NCBI GenBank assembly: GCA_963556195.1
Contig: OY744531.1
Coordinates: forward strand, 46,569,200-46,633,199
Direction of reading: 5' to 3'
From: Sepiola atlantica
Taxonomy: Eukaryota > Mollusca > Cephalopoda > Sepiida > Sepiolidae
DNA: 64,000 nt
A program made the translations under genes and the position numbers. This document shows positions 58,856-64,000 of this stretch, piece after piece. The notes under the pieces were generated by a model. That model searched no databases. It worked only from the letters and a program-made list of their open reading frames with translations, and was not told where the DNA came from. Each line of letters opens with the position of its first letter. Position 1 is the first letter of the stretch.

Positions 58856-59899
58856 TACTGTGTCTATTTGTCAAAACAAAAGATTCGATATTTAAAAAAT
58901 ATTTTTATAAATTTACTAATCGTAGAGAATGAAGTAATTTCAAAACAAGAATGTAGGGCGTACACAACCCGAAAAATAGAATATCGCGTTTTGACAACTA
59001 GGGACAATACTTTGTTTGTTTATTTAAACGGCTTTGTAAAAAAGACGCACCCTATAAGACTTTATTTTATTATGTATTCCGCTCTTGTTGAGATGCAAGT
59101 AAATAGATACACAATGTCGTTTTTCTTAAAATAAATATTTGCTTATATTAAAAATCGACTTTGTAACTAAAACCCAAACACCTCAAGTTTATTATATGTT
59201 TGTTCACAGTGTTAGAAACTCACCCAAAAGAACCCGATGTAGACCTGAATGCGCCCCTTTCGAATTTGATTATTTGTGGGGTCCTTAAGACATAATTAAT
59301 CCTATGAAATCAGAGCAGGTGAAGAATTGAGTTCCACCTAACACATAAGGAATTATTGAAAAGAACCTCGGTTCAGTTAAATTCGATTTGATGTAAAGCA
59401 GATTGGGAAAGAAGCGAACGTCCTTTGTAGATGTGCAAGGAAGATGCGTTTCTTACAACGAAGAACCAGAAATCGAAGCTCAGACGAACACCATCAATTT
59501 CACTAGTTACAGGAATCTCCATAGTCGCATGTACAGTTTCGAATAATTTTTACGACATCTGAAAGAGAAATATATGCCAGAGACGTTTGTTATATTGTCG
59601 GGAGAACGCTAAATACTATCAGTCTTTTACCAGAACTCATATAATCTGACTAAAATAGACAGGAGAACATGAGATTGACCTTTAATGCGCTATGAATATG
59701 AAATTAGATGTATAGGTAAAACGTATTGGAAGTAAAGTTTAAGTGGAACCTCCATTTTGTCGCGCCATTTCCACGTCTCTTACTAATTTCCTATGGTTGA
59801 GCGATTAATGAGGTATAATAACCAGTAAACTATTTATTTTGGTTCTGGGCAATTGTCATATTCGCTGAGGTTCGTCCTTGACATAATTTTGACAACCTA
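58856..59899. other. No gene; U2-SINE-type tail at 59085-59112
   Basis: CTTGTTGAGATGCAAGTAAATAG at 59085 resembles the 3' end of the U2-derived family (GTGGAGAGGCAAGTAAATAG). The 88-codon frame at 58868-59134 runs across it and has no known motif. Confidence 0.4.
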
Positions 59900-60175
59900 G
59901 GAGCTAACTTGAACGATCAGGTCCTTCTTTGTCAGAATACGGTATGGGTCGACCTAGTTCTAGGAGTTGCACCCTTCCAAGTATTACTTCCTCCTTCGGG
60001 AGTGAAGGTACATTTATTTCCGATCGCCTGGGGTACTCCTATCGTGAAATTCCGACAGGTCTTTTTGTGACTAATTTTTTACCTCACCTGAGTGCTACAT
60101 GTTGGTGAGCTGTTTTCCCCACATTTCGGCCTAGTGCCACATCTAACCACAATTAGAGGCAAGTAAATACAATAA
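59900..60175 (+). mobile_element. U2-SINE long-form body, copy G
   Basis: TAGTTCTAGGAGTTGCACCC, TTCCTCCTTCGGGAG, AATTCCGACAGG and CCCACATTTCGGCC follow the order of copy F. The end, TTAGAGGCAAGTAAATAC, is the family 3' end. The U2-like 5' part is not recognisable. Confidence 0.5.
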
Positions 60176-60754
60176 ATGTATTTGTGTAATACTAATGTAG
60201 AAATATTAAGATGTGAGTTTATTAAAACAATGCGAATGTTGATATTTTAAATGAGAGAATATAAAATCCCATTTTGAAATAAAGCTAGATGTCAGAGGTA
60301 TGTGGCAAGATGTGACGTCGCAAACAGGAAGTCGCTAGTAATACGTCGCAAATAAACAAATCACACTTGCCTTTTTTTTTAACCGCGCACGAGAAAGAGA
60401 GAAAACGATCAGGTTTCTGGATAGCTGTCCCCCTCTTATGTGAAGTTTTGGGGCGTTTATGTGTGTATACATGTATACTGTAAGAAAACTCTATCCAAAA
60501 GATTCTTAAACCTTAAATGATTTTGTGCTGCCATTATTTAATCAACCCGCATCACAACAGAATAACAACGGAAAAAGGAGAGGAAGAAAGAACGAACTTA
60601 TGCGATGTGTTATTAAAACGATAAGACTTAAACTGTCTTCGTGATGTGCCGTCGTCAAGATAATCATGAATCTGAGAATAGGTCCCCGTAGTGCTACACT
60701 AAAAACACGTCTCCCCATACGTAAACCGCATATTTATACTTTAGTAATGGTGAT
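60176..60754. other. No gene seen
   Basis: GACGTCGCAAACAGGAAGTC near 60315 loosely resembles 27440; no element called. Confidence 0.4.
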
Positions 60755-61115
60755 TAAATGGCCAAAATGAACAATGGAATCGACTACGGCGGTTTCAAAT
60801 ACTATCGGATTCATTCTGCTAATTTACACAAGAAAGTTTATCAACGCAGAAGTTTTTCTTCAAATAATGAGTAAAATAGCTGTTCTTTTTCAAATACACC
60901 TACACACGAAATAATATAATGAGGCATTTGAGAGCCATCAAACAATCCACAACAATTGTATCGTAAACGAGTAAATAAGGCTAACTAGTCCAATGTTTTT
61001 AATATGTTGATCACCTTAAATGAGGAGAATCACTATTAGCGTATTGGTAAACTACGAAATCGACTATGACGAGTTCAAATTCTGTTGGGTCTGTTTTCAT
61101 GCAATTACGCATAAA
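60755..61115 (+). repeat. Two diverged tRNA-like segments
   Basis: AATCGACTACGGCGGTTTCA at 60779 and AATCGACTATGACGAGTTCA at 61062 share their flanks, and each resembles the B-box side of a tRNA-derived SINE. AGCGTATTGGTAAACTACG (61038) would be the A box of the second. Confidence 0.35.
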
Positions 61116-61244
61116 TAGATTTGTGAAAATATGAACATGAAATGTCCCACAATATTTCTTTAATTAATCGTATACAAAGAATTATGTATGTCGACATCTA
61201 TTATGAGGAAATTGTTGATATGCCGTAAAAAATCATTTTTTATA

Positions 61245-61275
61245 ACTAGCTGGCTTCGCACGCTCGCGATCGTTT
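61245..61275 (-). mobile_element. Possible Helitron-like 3' end, minus strand
   Basis: ACTAGCTGGCTTCGCACGCT then CGCGA; on the minus strand it ends GCCAGCTAGT. GC-rich hairpin-forming text before CTAGT fits, but I found no 5' end. Confidence 0.35.
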
Positions 61276-61452
61276 CGTAATTTAATTTATATTTACTACT
61301 TTCAGTCATTGAAACGACATTAATCGATAAGAAAAAAGACAAACCTAATCGGTAAGATGACAAAACTAACCGATAAGAACAAGCCAAAGCTATTCGATAA
61401 GAAAAAGAAGAAGAATACCTTCTCTCTATCCCTCTGTCTCCTCTGTTCTGAT

Positions 61453-61455
<3 letters not shown>

Positions 61456-61538
<83 letters not shown>
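61456..61538. repeat. (AAT)n/(AAG)n microsatellite
   Basis: AAT run to about 61506, then AAG run. Confidence 0.96.
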
Positions 61539-61539
<1 letters not shown>

Positions 61540-61759
61540 TAATATTTTGGTATCCGTATTAGAAGTGAGAGAAATTCTTTCATTTCGTTTTTATTATCAG
61601 ACAATATCGAGATTAACCCTCTTTTACTTTGCTCATGATTTGAACATTTGCATACGTGATTATTGAAGCGAGCTGTACACACGTACGTTAACTTTTATTA
61701 TATGGATATGTATTGCATTTCAATATAAATAACGATAGCGTAGGGAAACAGAGAGACCA

Positions 61760-61975
61760 AACGTTCCTTAACCTTTCAGCCGAGAGGAAAGTGTAGTATC
61801 TGTTCATCTACACTTTTTCTATTCTGTCCTCGGTCGCTCAAGGAGAAATCTTTCTAGACTGAGGCAATTTTAAGTTGTGTTGCAATTACTCGCCACGTTA
61901 AAAAAAGACTGACCTTGTGGCTAACCTTGTCCACGTGGGGAGGCAAGTAAATAGCAACAGGGTAACGAAACGAAA
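61760..61975 (+). mobile_element. U2-snRNA-derived SINE-like repeat, copy B (fullest 5' part)
   Basis: From 61760, AACGTTCCTTAACCTTTCAG and GAGAGGAAAGTGTAG align base by base, without gaps, with the start of U2 snRNA (ATCGCTTCTCGGCCTTTTGG...). Nearly all mismatches are transitions. GTGTAGTATCTGTTC (61791-61805) is exact. AAGTGTAG (61789-61796) pairs with CTACACTT (61808-61815). The body TCTGTCCTCGGTCGCTC, TAGACTGAGGCAATTT follows, then GACCTTGTGGCTAACC and the end GTGGGGAGGCAAGTAAATAG. Confidence 0.75.
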
Positions 61976-62564
61976 CATCAAATATTGCAATAATATTTTT
62001 AAAATCCTCTTTTGAAATTGCCACTATAATTTGCCTGTCAGTGAGTTCCATTCAACGTTCAAGTAAATAGAGTGAGTTCCAGTAAATATCTCGTTTTAAA
62101 ACTGTCTATCATTAATAACTCATTTGTCCACTGCTATTGACACTATACAATTCTCTGAGTCTTTAATCAGCTTAACCGGTGATTTACGTTATTGTGAAAC
62201 CCAATTGCGAAGCCAACGCCGTTTCCTGTCATGCCCGTTGCTGATGGAAACATTGATTCATATTCTATGTTGTCATCAACGTCGCCTAAGGCGTCATCAG
62301 TCTACGAGCCGGTTCCGGAATTAAAGAATTCATGACATTCGAAAAGACCGGAGTTGCCACAGGCAACAACATCAAGACAATAGATATTTACGGAACGATG
62401 CTGAAGATATTAAACTCTTATGTAGATTTGAAGTGTGTTGGCAAATGAAATCATATATCTGTCAACATTTATCCATGTTGTTAATATCTGTTAGATACAC
62501 AGTCTACGCTGAAACAAGACACAGAATAATGTACGTGAAACTCATCTCTATGAGAAATACAAAA
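61976..62564. other. No gene seen
   Basis: No recognisable feature. Confidence 0.5.
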
Positions 62565-62990
62565 TATTGAATTACCTGATACGAATGTCATATGTTTTAG
62601 ATGAAGTCAAGTGCGGTGAGGAAAAACAACTGATTGTAAAAATGAGTAATATGTCAAGGAACCGTCTGCATACATTCTTATGAATAACACGTCAAGGGAC
62701 ATTCAGAATCACGCTACGGTGTGAATGAATACGCCCCCTCCCCAAAAAAAAAGAAAAACGCCTCGACGAACGATATAGATAAAGGGAAGAATCTTATCTA
62801 TCGAATTCTGTGACAATAACCACCACTTGACTCTTTCAAGCATGCGTTCAGCACGTCTGAATACGAAATATTGAATTAACTTTTACCATAATGGACTCGT
62901 CCGAATGTCAGATGCTTTATATGAAATATTGTGCGTTGAAGAACAAACAACTAATAGGAAAGGTGAGTCATAAGTCAGGGGGCACATCCT
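62565..62990 (+). repeat. Two diverged direct copies of an unknown segment
   Basis: AAATATTGAATTACC, ACGAATGTCATATGTTTTAG and AAAACAACTGATTGTAAAAA (62565-62645) recur as AAATATTGAATTAAC, CCGAATGTCAGATGCTTTAT and ACAAACAACTAATAGGAAAG (62866-62962). One reading frame is similar in both (RMSYVLDEVKCGEE against RMSDALYEILCVEE). AAAGGTGAGT after the second copy is a fair splice donor. Confidence 0.45.
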
Positions 62991-63145
62991 TTACACATAC
63001 TGATATACATTCAGGTGAATGTATAGGCTCGAAAAAAAACCGCCGGTATGAGAAAAGTTCAAAGAAGAACCTAGTCTACTCCATTGACGGACCATATATT
63101 TCACTTCACTCACCCCAGGACATGCTGCACAAGTCTGTTTACGAA

Positions 63146-63149
<4 letters not shown>

Positions 63150-63208
<59 letters not shown>
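63150..63208. repeat. (TA)n microsatellite
   Basis: Pure TA run. Confidence 0.95.
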
Positions 63209-63211
<3 letters not shown>

Positions 63212-63720
63212 CAAAACTTCTTTTGTAAGATGGTAAGAGAAATGCCAGCAAAGTGCTCGATTAATTGAAAAAATCAAAATTAAGAGCAAAATATGTATTT
63301 ATCGTTTGGTACAGAAAATCAGTAAAACATCAGTACCATTGAATTCAAGCTCAGAAGTTGTTTACCTCCTCGCTATCTTCAGCTTTGTTGTCATCTGGTA
63401 AAGAAAATGGATAGTCTCGTATCACTCCCGTTTGGATACATAATTTTCTTTGAAATGTTAAATAAAAATCGTTTAAATTGTGTGTTAGGGAAATATATTG
63501 GAGATTAAAAAGTATTATAATGTCCAAAACAGGGGGTAAAATATAATAGTTAAGATTAAAAATTTAAAACAAATGTTTTTTTTTTAATTATCTCAGTAAG
63601 TATTCGTTAACAGCGTATTTATCTGAGCCGGTATTTGTTTTGAAGGGTTAAATATATTTCGTCTAAATTATGTGTTAATGAGAGAATATGAGGTTAAGAA
63701 TCAAATTTACAAAAATAAAA
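63209..63720 (+). repeat. TA-anchored dispersed repeat (most complete copy)
   Basis: The left part (to about 63400) matches 52812-53040 and the right part (63430-63700) matches 42551-42800. So one repeat unit of about 500 bases seems to underlie all three loci. In each case a TA tract adjoins. The class is not recognised. Confidence 0.6.
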
Positions 63721-63975
63721 AATCAAGACTTTAAATTAAAAATTTTAATTAAACAATTTTAATTTAAAAACTTTAAAAGTGTTGTTAATGCATACTGACT
63801 CACGAGATTTGCAAAAAAAATATTTTTTTAAAATTTAAATCTTAACTTTTATATTTTATCCTCTTTTATGGACTTTCTTAAGCTTTTTAAATCTCAGATA
63901 TCTTTTCTTAACACAAAATTTAGACGATTCTAACTTAGCATCTAAAATAATGTATTGATTTTGTGCACCAAATAA

Positions 63976-64000
63976 TATATATATATATATATATATATAT
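63976..64000. repeat. (TA)n microsatellite, cut by the window end
   Basis: TA run reaching the last base. Confidence 0.9.

Noticed and set aside
61760..61815. Functional U2 snRNA gene
   Set aside because: Only the 5' part matches, the Sm site and 3' stem-loops are absent, and the match is followed by a repeat body shared with other loci.

Overview
The window reads as a stretch of an AT-rich invertebrate nuclear genome made almost entirely of decayed transposable elements and simple repeats. I found no host protein-coding gene, rRNA or canonical tRNA that I can defend. The mix of Tc1/mariner elements, Penelope-like elements with GIY-YIG endonuclease ends, tRNA-derived SINEs, RTE- and CR1/Jockey-type LINEs, one Gypsy element and very many long (AT)n tracts fits a lophotrochozoan, most likely a coleoid cephalopod such as an octopus. 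The organism is an inference. The element families are read from translated motifs and terminal sequences.

Layout. 0-5 kb: a Helitron-like or SINE fragment, a short mariner derivative with perfect TA target sites (2761-2995) and a complete-length but broken mariner (3507-4760, minus). 5-17.7 kb: three copies of one CR1/Jockey-type LINE (5290-7508 plus, 11880-13840 plus, 14580-17665 minus), with a Penelope-like end piece and a tandem tRNA-derived SINE between them. 19.1-24.0 kb: a decayed Gypsy LTR retrotransposon with both LTRs and recognisable gag, protease, reverse transcriptase, RNase H and integrase segments. 24.7-27.4 kb: several copies of a short repeat whose 5' part matches U2 snRNA, and a second mariner-type element with a transposase relic (26442-27008). 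29.4-34.3 kb: a Penelope-like 3' end, a second SINE tandem and an RTE-type LINE cut by microsatellites. 35.8-37.3 kb: an unclassified repeat and a Tc1-type transposase relic. 41-45.2 kb: a long hairpin, a head-to-head Penelope-like pair and a 627 bp non-autonomous Helitron with clean ends. 48-53 kb: a perfect 37 bp tandem array, a second inverted Penelope-like locus, and repeats anchored to (AT)n. 54.9-55.8 kb: a large TCTA satellite. 55.8-62 kb: more U2-derived copies, an orphan LINE 5' region and Helitron-like ends. 62.5-64 kb: a duplicated segment and a repeat shared with two other loci.

The point most worth a second look is the U2-like repeat family. At least five copies carry a recognisable form of the U2 branch-site-recognition segment (near AAGTGTAGTATCTGTTC). 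One copy aligns from the U2 5' end with mismatches that are nearly all transitions. In several copies that segment is followed by its own inverted complement, so the RNA could fold the U2 segment into a hairpin. None of the elements here appears able to move by itself: every coding segment is broken by stops, frameshifts or deletions.
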